Positions 48,960 through 62,900 of a stretch of DNA of 64,000 bases are shown one piece after another. Under the pieces are notes generated by a model that made no database searches, was not told the origin of the DNA, and was given only the letters and a program-made list of their open reading frames with translations. How positions within the stretch are numbered: the first letter of the stretch is position 1; the number at the start of each line of letters is the position of its first letter. Location of the stretch: positions 3,483,137-3,547,136 of the forward strand of contig OX442422.1 in assembly GCA_949361645.1 (NCBI GenBank). Direction: 5' to 3'. The position numbers and the translations under genes were made by a program. The stretch is from Spongilla lacustris. Taxonomy: Eukaryota > Porifera > Demospongiae > Spongillida > Spongillidae.

Positions 48960-49684
48960 GACAGGCCTGTCTCCACTACGTGGGGTAGATGCTCTTCCTG
49001 AAGACATGGTTGGACCCCATGATGCAACCATGGCACCATGTGGTGTGTCAGGGGCGGCAGCACTTTCTGGTAAAATCACCATTGTAAGCTTTATCGAGGA
49101 TGGTGTGGCACAAGAGTAGTTGGGCGTAGCCCGACCTTCGCGTATTGTCAATACGCGAAGGTCAGGCTACGCCCAACTAGCACAAGAGGTGAAGAGGCAG
49201 CTGCAGGTTGATATCGAGGCTGCTGCAATGACAACAGAAGAAGATCTGCAGTTACGCCTGAAATTGTCAATTCAGTACCACTCCATCTATGTGGCTGCAT
49301 GTGCAGTACGTCTGAGCAGGTGCACATGCTGAATGGCCGGACCTCTCTTCGAAGTATAGTTCAGAAAGTACCACTGATAATTCAGATGGAGAAAGCTTAG
49401 ATCCATAGGACAACGCTATCCCTACTACAAGTACTCAAGAAAGGTTCAGCTCAGTGCATGACGTCAGCACAATGGTTGATGAATTTAATAATATGAAGAG
49501 AGAGCCGGAGATAGCTGAGAAAGAAGAGCGATGCAGAAAAAGAAAAGCAGCTCTAGAAGAAAAGGCTGCATTAGAGAGCATGAAAGCTATAATGAAATCA
49601 GATGGTTGCAAAGGAGCACAATGCTGCAATCCTAGCTTGCCAAATGCTAGTGGAGAATTTTATTGTGCTTGGCATCAGCATTGA
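48960..49684 (+). pseudogene. Coding relic interrupted by a 63-bp palindrome
   Basis: A plus-strand frame (GVDALPEDMVGPHDATM ... IVSFIEDGVAQE) stops at the palindrome 49117-49179. The same frame resumes immediately after it as VKRQLQVDIEAAAMTTEED. Further downstream the frame shifts several times (FNNMKREPEIAEKEERC; CNPSLPNASGEFYCAWHQH). The protein is unknown, possibly a transposon-encoded one. Confidence 0.45.
49117..49179. mobile_element. 63-bp near-perfect palindrome with 9-bp target duplication
   Basis: Arms of about 30 bp (TAGTTGGGCGTAGCC start, one mismatch) meet at a TCA centre. GCACAAGAG flanks it at 49108-49116 and 49180-49188. The arrangement marks a recent insertion of a minimal foldback element. 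Confidence 0.85.
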
Positions 49685-49991
49685 TCCTTTATGTCCGCAA
49701 TCATTGCAAACCCATAACTTTGATTAAATTTTTAATGAGATTTAGTGTTCCTTAATAGGGGTGCGTTCCACATTCGGTCCCTTTGCTCTATACCATACGG
49801 CATGTGAGATTAACTGTGTAACATCCAACATACACACTGCAGACTTTGATTTATTGCAAAAAGCAACCACCCCTCACTCCAGGCACTGCAATAATTTATG
49901 CGAACAATAATACACAAACTACTATTTCTGTTTGTTACACAATACGATATCACTACCAACAATGGCTAAACAACTTTCCGATTAAGCAGCC

Positions 49992-52900
49992 CTAATGAAG
50001 CCGATCCACACTGATGGAGGGCGCTCGGGGGTCGTCAAACCTATCCAGCGTCTTCATGCTGAACATGAACACATTTCCAAGGTAGAGAATGATGAGCAGG
50101 ATGACCATAGAGAATATGCCCATCAGGATGGGAATGCTGAAGTAGCCCTCACAGTTGTACGGCGTGTTAAATGAATTTGAGGACATCGCATTAAGATACT
50201 GAGGAACAATGTATGGCTCCACCTGCACGATGAAGCATAACATCACACACATGCGCCCCTTCAGAAGATAATAGACCCACATGTGTGACCTACAATGATG
50301 GCAGCAATAACAGCTTCATGGTGCTATTAAAAATATTATGTAAACATAATGCCTCATCAATTACCATTCCTAAAACACAGACCCAGTTTACTATTACAAT
50401 GATACATGTACATGTACATGGGGGTGTATGCAGCTACATGTAAACAGCATACATGTACATGTTGCCATACAAATGTTTTTCTACACAGCACCCCCATCAA
50501 ATGTGCTACAGTAAACAAATGCACTTGCACCTACACGCCATGTATTAATAAATGAAATAGTTATCTTCCACATGTGCTACAAACCTGAATTCCTCCAATA
50601 TTCAAACTGATGGTGAGGTTCATGCTAGTGTTAACATAAGTGCTACCATTATAACCTGCAGGAACTGTAAATCCACAGCCTAACCACAGAGAGGTGATAT
50701 TTAACAGGCCGTTGGTAGGTGATACAGGTGTGTAACTGCTGTACTGCGACGATGAACATGCATAGGAGTTTGTCTGAGGAACGTATAGTTCATTGTCTGT
50801 GTTGTCAGGGGATGGTGCACGTGACAGTACAGTGTAGAAGTTGTTGTTGCCGGCATAGGTTCCACTAACACACACAACCATTGTCCAGAAATATTTGTAG
50901 GCTGCTGCATTAGGGTAGGCTGCTGCTCCAGAGTTAATTGGAAAGGTAAATCTAAACAAGATGAGGAGGGAAGAAGGAAGGAGGTGGAGAAGGATCAGTT
51001 AGTAGATCTACCCACGTTCACTCAGCCCATGTAATCATAACTTCAAATAGTTAATACCTAGTCCCATTATTAGTTATGAAACAGTCTTGTTTCTACATGT
51101 ATCTCCACTCCGTTTCTCTGGTGATATGCTATGAATTCAATATATAAAAATTTGGTTTAATCTGAATTAGATATTGAGTGGATTGATTAAGTTTGTGTAT
51201 TGTACATGTGGATCGTGCCATGACAGAGTTCCAAGTACAGAGTTCCAAGTATCAAATATCCCCACACCAGAATTGTGGCTTTGCCTGTGGCCATGTGTGT
51301 TGGATGGGCGGTACATGTAGTACGAAGATCACCAGTCTCTAAAATCAACTCAGCAGGCTGTTCAAGCACCACCCCTCCCTCAATTGACTCCAGGAATCAG
51401 GGGGTTCAAACTAGATATATATATATATAATATATACAAGCATGTGCGCAATTCTGGTGTAACCATGGCTCTGGCTGGTTCATCAATTGCAGGTGTGGCT
51501 TCCAAGCTGCACTCACAATGGATATTTTTGACCATTAGTGTACATATCTTCTGTTTATGTATTCTGTTTATTATTATTATTTATTTTTGTAAAAACAAAT
51601 AAATAAATAAAGGTCAAAAAAAAAAAAAAACTCACACTCACACCACTCTATAGCCTTGGCTTGTGCAGAGGCTAAGGTCCCCCACTGAACATTTTTTACT
51701 TTGGCATCTTTATATTTTATATTTTATTTTCGTTTTTTTGGGTTTTGTGTAGTCTATGTATTATTGTTTATCAATTAATAAAATAAAATATAAATAAATA
51801 AAAACATATCGATTGGTACCGATATAGTTTATTTATGAATTTGATTTGAACTACTCATAGAACAGATGTTGATGTACATTTTTGTGTCCTTCCCGAGGGA
51901 GGGGAGGGGGGAGGTCAAGAATAATTCTTAAAACTTCTTAAATACTCATCCTCAGATTCCTTAAAAACCTTTTTCACTTGTGCATAACCACAATTACCAC
52001 TGAGAAGAAATCACTTCACTCAGTAATAAATACATAATGCCTCATCACAACATTAGTATAGCCGCAGCAAGTATTATATTTAAGCTGGTTGCATGGACCA
52101 CAACAAATATATCCATGTTACGCAAAGCACTGAGCCCTGCAATCCCTGTGCCGCAAATGCCCAGTTTTGGATGAAGGGATATCCCAACAGAACGGCTTAA
52201 GCAATAGGCACTTAACCTCTCCACTACACTTAGGAACAGACTTATCACAAGCAATTGATTCATTGCAAGCAACCTGAACGGTTTCCTCAGTAGAAGCAGT
52301 ACTTGCAGTGCTCATGCACAGAAGTTGCTGCCTCAGGTTGCTGCTGGTTCATCGTTGCAGTCATCCGCTAGCAAGAATGGACCTTTTGCCTGTGACGTCA
52401 CGCATGAATTTTGAAGGGGGGGGGGGGCAACTTAAAAAATGGCATAACTTCACCATCATAGCTCCTACATGCTTATTCTTTTCAATTTTCATTAAGAAGT
52501 AAATTACCACACGTTTCATTTTTGTTGTATTTCACTATGGAGCTCTGTAAGGGATTTGTATGCAGCGAAACATTGCGAAAGTTGCTAATGAGACACGCGC
52601 AGTCGCGCTTTTCGATTTTTTGGGGGGGGCAGACCGCAACTGGCAAAGGTGCTTCATTTTGGAATATAGTCAGGCATTCATTTACCATTAATTTCGTACT
52701 TGATGTGTTTCTTCGTGGGGTTCCTATAAGGACTTATGTTGTGACAACCAATTGATTTGTGACGTCAGAAGGCAAAAGGTCCGTTGGCTTCATGGTGCCG
52801 TCATACATTATTAAATGCTTGCCACACCTATAACAATCCATTGTTAACCAATTTAGGAAACAACTACAAGGGGGTTAAATATTAAATTCATCACTCCTGG

Positions 52901-54204
52901 TTTTGCAAGTGTATGTGGGATATGTGGGATATCTCGGTGAAGTCTATCGGCTGGGAAGCGAAACAAAGACACCTGAAAATGTCCTTTTTAGCAGGGTACC
53001 ACCCCCTTTTATGATCCCTCGTATCTTTTTTCTTTCTTTGAAGTTTGATTTCTATTTTGAAAGCAGATACATGTACTTTAATGAACACTAAAATGCAATC
53101 ATTATCAATATACATGTACATTGTACACATGCACATCGTAACCAAAAATGAACTTACGTAAATTTGAGATTGGTGACATTGGTAATAGGTGGGTAGGTAG
53201 CATTTGTTGCATTTAGTTGAAAGCCAATTGCTGCATTACTCACAAGATTACTATACAAGAGGAAAAAACATTAACCCTGGCAGTGAATCAAGTTAATATT
53301 CAAATTCAGTTCTGACATGCAATCCTGTTTGGCTACTAGTAATAGGATATTCTGCCTAAGTAGCCACTATTTGCATTCACTGCATACCTTACAGATGCAC
53401 ATTAAATTCATACATGCACATCTTGCTTGATGTGTCCATTACATTATCTCATTATTTAGCCGCAACAATTCTTAATTGTCAAAACGTTACCAACAGGGTC
53501 ATACATGTACACGCATTTACAACCAATGATTAAACGTGCATGTGTGTGTTGTATGTAAAATTTAACCAACGATAACATACATGTACATGTCGCAAAATGG
53601 CAAGCAAACATATGTATACATGTAAGTACATGGCAACCATAAGTACATGAGTTACATGTACATACATGTACATAAGCTAATGAAAAACGTATCATATTTT
53701 TAAACATTTCTAACGTCAACATCAAACATGCATTGGTCAATAGCACTCACTCTGATGAAGTCAAATTACACTGATTGACTGTGGCAGGCACACCAGAAGT
53801 GGTGGTATTGGATGAGTTAGAATTATAGAAATAAGGAACGTATGCAGTGGAATCAGTGGCATTGACGACTGTGCTGGAGCCATTGTTCTTAACGGTCAAC
53901 CTCAAGACGTCGGTCAGGCAGAACAGCATGCATGTTTTGCCGTCTGTGCCAGCAAACACCACGCCATAGTTGGGCAGGCAGGTGTACTCTGCGGCTGCAG
54001 TATTGGTAGTAGCAGCGGCTCTAGCTTGCTGCATAAAAAGAACAGAACAATGTGAAAGGAGGAAAGAAGGGCTGGCTGCAGTGAAACGCATGTACATGTA
54101 AAAGAAGATATAGGGAAGAACGACCCCATCGTCACATACAGAGGTGAGTAGGGAGGAATATGGAGGATAGCGGCACATAATTGCAAGCACACACACACAC
54201 ACAC

Positions 54205-54301
<97 letters not shown>

Positions 54302-56455
54302 AACAAACAAACACACAAATGGACCAGCTGTGTTTTGGCAAGAAAAAATTCACCTCTCTCAAGAGGGATCAGTTTGTGTGGCACGAAATAGGTACATGTA
54401 CTTATCATCTACATGGTACATTTATTTCTGCACACCAAATATCCTGGACCTGCCTCATTGATGACCTACATGTACATGTACATGCAATGGATTCACATCA
54501 TCAGCGTTTTACGGGTTGTACATGTATATATGTCTGCATTTTAGTGGACTGACCCTGCTGGCTGTGGGCTTGGTTGAGGTGTAGAAAGCTACATAGCTTG
54601 TTTTCTTGTTCTCCAGCTGACCCATCACACTGCCAACTGTGCTGTCGCCAAAGCCTCCTTCCAGTTCGACCAGCACGAGCTTCGAGGTCGTAGGGATTGC
54701 CTGACCACTCTTCCCTACAGAGCACACACACACACACACGAAGAAGTTGGAGCTAAGTGCTACACATATGCGAGATGCTACACAGCGGAGATACAATGTA
54801 TGTTGACTGTTACACACCATCAGGTGGAGATACACGGACAGGGTGAGGTGACAAGAAGGTAAATTATATTCACTGGGAATCCGGAACTATGAGGCCATGC
54901 GGGGGTGTTGTCACTTACCAGAGAATGTCTGTGCTGATGTTCCCATGTGCAGGGCCAAAGCCTGAACGAAGTCACCAGTGACACCAGCCCACAAGGAAGA
55001 CTTGGATGCTACCACACTTTTCTGAAAGCCACAGGAGAAGGGGAGTAATGGAGCCTACCAACCACACTTCCCAACATATTGTTACAATCTATTTACAGGT
55101 ATTAAAAAAATAAAATAAAGTGTTGTGTGTTGGCACATGTGACAAGCCACCGTGGGTGAAAATAACACATACAGCACAACTGCCAGATCAGAAAGGACAG
55201 TGTACATCGCACTGTAATCGAGAATCGATACATTCACAGAGATACACTGAAACATGTGCTAGATGATGATCTACATGTACTTGCACAATAAAGAAGGAAC
55301 CCTCAATTCCACGTCGGAAATGTTCATGGACACCAGTCTACATGCAGGGATTTACCGCTCTCACACCAGGGTTTGCCCCTAATTGGACGAAGCCCATCCT
55401 CTGGTTTACATGTGCCCATGTCAGAATAAAACTGCATGGCATGCCATTTAACAGTACTGGAGGGAAGACTTGTTTTCGCCCACCCCTTGTTGCAAACTTG
55501 GCGCCAAATCCCTGATCATGAAATGATTTGAGTCAGACCCCCAGGACCATGAAACTTACTGCATACACTGCAAACAAAACTCAAAGGTGGTTTCTTTTGT
55601 GAGTGAGTGTAAGAGGCTAAAATACAAAGGGCAGGTACACATAGGCCATCACAAACCGGACAATGACTAATCTCCAAAGCCATTCATCATGTACATTGAT
55701 GTACAAGTGTCAAATGATGTACATGTACAATGAGGTCACATACCTCTAGGCGTCCAAACTTCTGATTGGTGCCTCCAAAGGACCCTCCTAACTGGACAAT
55801 GTCATCAAAACTAAGCTGATGGAAAAAAATAATAACAATAAACGTGTCAGTTTACTAAGCTCACGTGCACATATGCCTATGGGGGGAGAGGATCTGAATG
55901 TGGTGAAAGAACGCACTGAGAGAAGTACATGTGTGACAGTGTCAGGCTGTTGTAACGTAAGCTAAGCACACAGTGCAAACGAACGGTGCGTGGAGTATAA
56001 ATCATAACAGAACATACGCATACACACGCCAACAGGTAATATACACAGGTAATAGTATACTGCGACGGGTATAAAACACATTGACTACATGGCGACACAG
56101 TTCTAATACCAAGTGTACATCTAGGTAGGTACCCTAGGATGCCAAGGAGTAGGTACATGTACAGCGCGCGCACACACACAACATATACACAAACACATAC
56201 ACACACACAACATACACATGTATACACAAACACACACACAACATACACACACACAACATACACACACACACAACATATACACACACACAACATATACACA
56301 CACCATATACACACACACCATATACACACACACAACATATACACAAAAACACACACACAACATATATATATATACACACACACAACATACACACACATAC
56401 AACATACACACACACAACATATACACACACAACATATACAAACACACACACACAT

Positions 56456-56525
<70 letters not shown>

Positions 56526-56817
56526 CCCGCGCACATACCTCGGTCGTTCTGAACACTACGACAGTATCAATGCCGTCTAAATGAAGCCTCTCCGTGAAGC
56601 CGTTAACGTCAGGATTATCAGCTACCTTAACAGACTGAAGAACATCCCTGCGAGGCGAACATTTCGAATGCACACGTTAAAGCAGTTGCTCAATCTCGTC
56701 ACCCTCCCTTCACCTGTTAGACCATCCAATCAACGGTATCAAGGAACTGGCGGCTAGGCACTGCGAAACAGATGCGACCAAGAGTACAAAAACGAGCATC
56801 ACTCCCATTTCAGCCAT
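49992..56817 (-). CDS. ATP6AP1: V-type ATPase accessory subunit S1 (Ac45)
   Basis: Guides assembly and trafficking of the V-ATPase proton pump in the secretory and endolysosomal membranes. Exons: 56714-56817, 56539-56647, 55744-55815, 54919-55021, 54554-54714, 53751-54028, 53158-53232, 50585-50951, 49992-50222; 499 residues, close to the family length. It starts with a signal peptide (MLVFVLLVASVSQCLA), then a luminal domain with many N-x-S/T sites, for example NSNSSNTTTSG and NATNATYPPITNVTN. A single membrane helix (IPILMGIFSMVILLIILYLG) near the C-terminus precedes the tail MKTLDRFDDPRAPSISV, which matches the Ac45 cytosolic tail signature. The acceptor of exon 7 was chosen to keep frame; an upstream acceptor-like site at 53253 would not. 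Confidence 0.88.
53751..54320. repeat. (CA)n array in an ATP6AP1 intron (54190-54297)
   Basis: The CA/AAAC microsatellite occupies 54190-54320; the rest of this span is exon 6 and its flank. Another CA array lies at 56463-56520, beside exon 2, preceded by ACATATACACAC-type repeats from 56168. Confidence 0.8.
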
Positions 56818-56967
56818 CTTGGTGACGTATGCATCATATGACTGTTATTTGCACAGCTTTAATATTAATATTTTCCAGGGCTGATGACGTAATGGGATAA
56901 GTGACGCGGTAGCTTCAGCTGCTATATAGGCCTAGCAGAAGACAGGGGTGGATTCGGAAGCAAGATA
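56818..56967. promoter_or_regulatory. Bidirectional ATP6AP1/RABEPK promoter
   Basis: 150 bp separate the two divergent start codons. TGACGTA occurs at 56823 and TGACGTAA at 56885 (CRE/ATF-type half-palindromes), with TGACGCGG near 56902. AAGATGGC overlaps the ATP6AP1 ATG on the minus strand, a YY1-type arrangement. No TATA box in a typical place. Confidence 0.55.
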
Positions 56968-59900
56968 ATGACATTCGAATTGCATCCAGTTCTGGAGGCC
57001 GGGGACGCGCCACAGTCTGGAGTTTGGTATGCACTGTCGGCGAATGACGCCACCGGCCCAAGCGCTCGAGTCGGAGGATGCGCCATTACGCTGACTGCTA
57101 GAAAGTGCGTGGTACTGCTTAGCGGGGGAGCTACGCCCGAGGGTCCCTTTTCGGATCTTTACCTGCTGGACACCCGCAAAGGTTACGAATGCTACTAGTA
57201 GTCTAATTACAGCGCACCTGGATACAACAGCATTGCGCATGTGTATTCGTGGGGCAAAGCAAAAGTTTGACTGTACATATACTTCTGTTACTACGTATTG
57301 GTAAATGGCGCACCACTTTGAAACTGAGAATATTGTGTGTGTATATTATTATTAAGTGTTAGCATGCTGTAAGGTACTTGCAAATGGAAAGGTATGTATC
57401 CGCAGGTGTATCTACATATATGAGAAGCTATATTAATATAATTGTGTATATCATTGTTAAGTGTTAGCATGCTGTGAGGTACTTGCTAGTGGAAAGGTAT
57501 GTATCCGCAGGTGTATCTACATATATGAGAAGCTATATTAATATAATTGTATGTGATGGAGATAACTTAAATGTGATGTAATCCCTCTAGATCCCTTGAA
57601 GTGGCAGAAGCTTCCCAGTTCCAACCTCCCACCCCGCTACGAGCACTCAGCCTTTGTCTCTGGGGGCGTGGTGCACGTATTTGGCGGAGCACAGGAGAAC
57701 GGTCCTCGCAGTGATGTGTGGAAATATGACATAGGTACAGCAGCTACATCACCTTTGCTGTGTTTTGTGGCCATTGGTTGAAGGGGGGGGGGGGGGGGGG
57801 GCGGGGGGGGGGGGGGGTGGACGTTCATTATTTACGAACTTATGCGTCCCATTTGTCACTTTATAAATATGACATGGTTTTTCTAACTCCTGAGTCCTAG
57901 CCAGCCGCTCTGTTAAGCTCCTATGTGTATGTGTACAGGTGGCCACTGCAACACAATGCACCTATTGTATGCATTCATCTACTTTGAAATATTGCCATGA
58001 GACAGTCGTGTAGTGGTGGCAGTTGAGCGTGTCTATACATGTACATAATTTGTCTGGCAATAGCTAACCAGCGCATTCATACATGTACATGTACACCTGA
58101 CTTCTCAGATACCATAAGCATTATCCCAATCATCAGGTATGTTAACATCTGTTTGTATATTTACCTGTTCCTATTTTTCATTAAGGCAGTATTGTAATAA
58201 TCTAAATCCATTCAGATATGATACCCTCTAACACTCTTGTTCTATATTTCACTGAAAGTGACTTATCTGCAACTTGCACATTAGTTCTATTTGTCCTGGG
58301 CAATCGTTTTAGACTTCTCTGGAGAAACACACAATTTAAAGTCTATCATTATACTTTAATGCTAGTGCAGGGCAATGACTTTTTTTTTTTTTTTGCTAGT
58401 AGCATTCGAACCCTATGGAATAGGAGTTTTACATTCAACTATCACTTCTGTTGGTAAATGATGATGATGAGTTGTGATGGGGTAAATGTTCAACCTAGAG
58501 GTTAGCTGCATGGTTAACTGAAGTTGATGGCTAAAAGTGGCAGTGCTCGCTACATGTACAGGAGACCACACGAGTTTCCAATCGTCAGTCATTATCATCA
58601 TTATAATATCTTAGTGCCAAGTTGCATATACACATGTAACTCGTGGCTAACCTATATTCGGGGATCTAGCCGCTATGGAGAATCAAGAAGCAGAAAATTA
58701 AACAGACGTCAGGGCCCTTCTCCAGAGGGTCGCCACTCATAGCCACAGCCTTGCAGGGAACCCGACCACCTGTGGCCCGGCATCAAGGCCAGCAAGGACT
58801 CCAGACAAGGGTACAAATACACATGTAGGTGGGTACATTTGTAAGTTGGTTTAGAAGTAAAGGAGGGGGAAGCACTGTGTAATCCTTGCATATCTCGCAC
58901 GTTAGGAACGCTTCCACCACCCACCGAGCTGGGTAGCGTTTGGGTATGGGGCCCTTGTTGGGAGTGGTTCCCCAGGACTCCAGCCTAACATCAGTGCTGT
59001 GTTTCAGCTGATTGCCGTCACAGGTGCCAGGGCCCAGCCAGTAACGGTCGACCAAGTGGGGTTGGGAGCTTGTGGCTTCAGCCAATGCACCAACCCAGCG
59101 GTCTAATGGGGAGCTCAATCAGTCTGTGCTAGTGCAGCAATGAGGCGTTTGTGTTAGGGGTGGCTTACTACCAGTGCTGGCTAAATTTAGCAGAATGCAT
59201 TTGGAGCTGGGAGTTTGTTGATATGGTTAACCTCCTTCCTGACCAATGGCTTGTGCAGAAAGATGAACCAGCAGTGCATCTGGGGGGCTGTGGCTGTGCA
59301 TCTCGGGATCGCTTCGTGAAGAGGAAAGTTGTGGCTGCAATGTTTTGCATACTACCTCAATTTGACCTCAACTGTGCCATTTTCTGGCCTTTGCTCCTCC
59401 TAGCATACGCGGTGGGAATTGTGAGGGTCACTCAAGACTACAGCGGCACAGCCTGGGCCCAGTACAATGCCACGTATAGACAGGTAGGCAGCCAGCCCCA
59501 GGGACCGCAGTTGGTCAAAAGTCGTTCTCCATATGCTTCACTGGAAAGGCAGTGGCGATAACAGCTAGATGTGATCTGTACCTCTTGGCATATCACCATT
59601 ACTCAGTGAATAGCTGAAACTGTTGAGATCCCTGGCCACTGGCACAGAAAGGGGGAGAAATCTGCTGGCCACTCAGTTAATATCAATAAGTATAAGTACA
59701 GGTATGCCAGATGCTGCTTCTGGCACGTGTGCTCTCACTGTGAGGGACAATACCCAGTGACATTCTGTTCCAAGAAGCAGGCCATCTAGCCCTACCCACT
59801 TTTAGCTCAACAGGGACACAAATGTTAGTAGGGGGCAGCATTTGTCATATGGAATTGTTGTAAATGTTATTGTCTTGACCTTAATAATCACCATTGAATA

Positions 59901-62900
59901 AGTGCTGCATGCTATGCAGGTGTCAGGATGGTCGTGCCTGCCAATCACCCCAGTGGTCCTTAGGGCTTTGAAGCGGAGCTGGGAAGCCAAAGCAGATACA
60001 CTGTAGGACGTTACCTCATCATTGAGAGCACAGTGTGTACCATACTGAACCACGTGGTGAAGAGAGGTTCAGCACCGGGCCCCTTGGTCAAGTACAACAA
60101 TGGAAGATATCTGACCTGTGACTGATTTGTGTCTGATGTGAGGGGTGAAGGACACACTAACAAAAGCAGGAATGTGCTCAAGGCTGTACTCAGGCCGTAG
60201 CTTTAAGGGTTGGCACAGCAATAACAGCGTTGCTATGCAGAATGCAGGACTCACGTATCAAGACGATGGGTTGATGACAAAGTTCAGCCTACGCATTATG
60301 TATTCGGACATCACAGGAGGTACTTTGGGGGTGTAGCAAGAGAGGCCTTGTGGTGAACAGCTGGTGTGATAATGTAGGCATGCAGGTCAGGTAAAGGGAG
60401 GGGAGCGGGGCCTGTCTACTCGTGTTGGGTGGTGCTTAGGGGAAGGTTGGCTGTCCCTCTGGGTGAAGCGAAGTCCCTCCTGGCTTCCTCTTGCAAGCAG
60501 GCTGGTGAACACACTGTAAGAAGGGTGGGGGGGGGGGGGGGGGGGGGATCGTGTGGCTTATGCCATGCAAAGGGAGTATGGGATCTCAACCCCAACACCT
60601 ACATGTAACTAGGTACACGTGTAGCTTAGCTGGGGGCAATAGAAGGGGCATGGTCAGACCTATGACCATGCGTGCTCTCCCCTTGGAGAACCTGTATGCA
60701 TTTAGGTATTTAGTTTGACCTCTTAAGTAAAGGTAGTTAGAAAGATCAATCCTGATTGCATTTTTTTTTTAACCAGAGAACCTTTTAAAAAAATAATAAT
60801 AATTCTGGTGAACCTGCACCTCAAAATGATGTATGTGTCAGAATCCAACCACTTTTACTTAAACCTGCCATGCGCATAGGTACCACAAAGGGATACCTAC
60901 ACACTGTATAAAATCAACACGAGCGTTTAGCTATGCTCCTTACAGAAAATATCACCACAGTTGTTAAAATAGTTGATTGATGGTTGACAGTGAAAAGCCA
61001 AATCCTTTGCATCTATTCCAAAGAGTTCAAACCACAAAAAAAAAAGTAATCTCTTCATTTTGGAGATCTACATATACATGTATATGGGCATGATCAATAG
61101 TCAGATTACATGTACATGTACAGTGTACATTTCCAGTGTACTTGCATATTGTTACATGTACATTTGGATATGTGATACAAAGAGAAAAAGCACAGAAATG
61201 TTATCATTTGTGCTCTGTGATTGTGAAGTGTACAGTGTGTAGGTGTATTTTGGGAGTGGGGGTAATTGTTGGTGTGCAGTGCAAACCTTCCATGGGTTGC
61301 TGCATTAATTTGTTATTTAGATGAAGTTATTTTGACTGAGGCTGTATAGGCTGCAGATCTAAAGCATGCCTTGGTAAGGTGTTTTTGTCTGGCAGTAACT
61401 TCACAGTGCTGATACCATTTTTAGTGTTGCTACATGTGTGGGTTGCCAAAGGGATAACAATCCTGTGCTGGAAGCCAAGATAACTATTGCAACCTTAGCT
61501 GGCTGCTTGATGCAATTAGGGCAAAAGCAGTATAATTGTATTAGCAAATTGGTTTTTTATAAGGTTGCTGCCCTCCTATTGGTGTGTCCTAAGTGGTGTT
61601 ATCTGTAACAAGTCTTGTAGCATGGAAACTTTACTTTGAAGTGCAGGATGGTTGGCCATTCTCATTGGGAGTCCCACTGCTTATGTGTACACATAGGACG
61701 ACCACGTGTGTTGTGTGGATTAAAATCATTCATATAGCTCTGATATGCATGTGCGTGCATATACATGTATGTGAGTGCATATACATGTATGTGATTTAGT
61801 TGTGTGCATAGTAATTATATCATGTGAATGCACCTTCCATGGACTACAAACTTGTGTAGTTATATCACATGACTGTGATACCTTGTTCCACAGCGACAGG
61901 GAAGTGGATGGAGCTATCCCCCCAGGGCCCCAGTCCACCCCCTCGCACCCTGCACTCATCGTGCCTCTCCAGACCTGGAACAAGTCCACTTGTGGTGTTT
62001 GGTGGAGGAGCTACTGGGTCCATGCCTGTTGATGACAGAAATGTGTACACCTTGGACCAAGGTGAGGATGGAGAAAGTGTAGGTGGGGGAGGAGGAGTGG
62101 TGGGACTAAAATAAGGGATTAGAGTGTTAGTTGGAAAGTGGAGGAGATGGGGTAGTTAGTGAGGAATGGAGAAGGTATATAGATTTACACTTGGGTTTTG
62201 TGTCCATAGCACTCTTACATCAATGTATCAATGTGTACATTCATGCATACATATGTACACATACATGTATATATACATGTACAACTTACACACAGTTAGG
62301 CCATACGCCCACATGTACTAAGGTGTACATGCACATGCGTGTGCACCTGTATGCATGTACAATACTAATGACCAGTTAACATATCCATTCCACAAGCACA
62401 TACATGTACATGTACAGTACCGTCCACCCACAAGTTCACACTCGCACGCGAGTGTATTGCGTTGTCACGCGCGAGTGCAATTAGCCCTCGACACTAGCGC
62501 TGTTGCGAGCGTCACTCAAATATCGATTTACGGCATTGCTTACGTTAGTTTCAAGCTATTAATAGTAAATGTTTTTGTTCCAGCTGTTTTGCTTTGAGTT
62601 AAGGCGCGCGAGTTGAGCGCGTGTCACACGCGTGTCGAGCACGCGCGAGTGTGAACTTGTGGGTGGACGGCACTGTATGTATGTGTTTACTGCGGGATGG
62701 TTGTCAGTGACCAGTACAACTCTCTCTCTCTCTCCCTCCCTCCACCCTCCACCCTCCCCCCCCTCTCTCTCTCTGTCATGTCATGTACATGTATGTGCAT
62801 GTACATGTTATCAACGTAAGGAGGTGTGGTTAAAGGTGACAAAAGAAAGAGGTCATGTGACAGCTAGGGATACTGAACATTAGCACTCCCAGAAGCTTTA

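Larger units (their letters stand above)
43251..49991. other. Intergenic region with transposon relics
   Basis: 6.7 kb between the SLC26 start and the ATP6AP1 end. No intact gene is recognised. It holds the relics and inverted repeats listed separately; 45.6-46.4 and 47.7-48.9 kb show nothing I can name. Confidence 0.6.
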
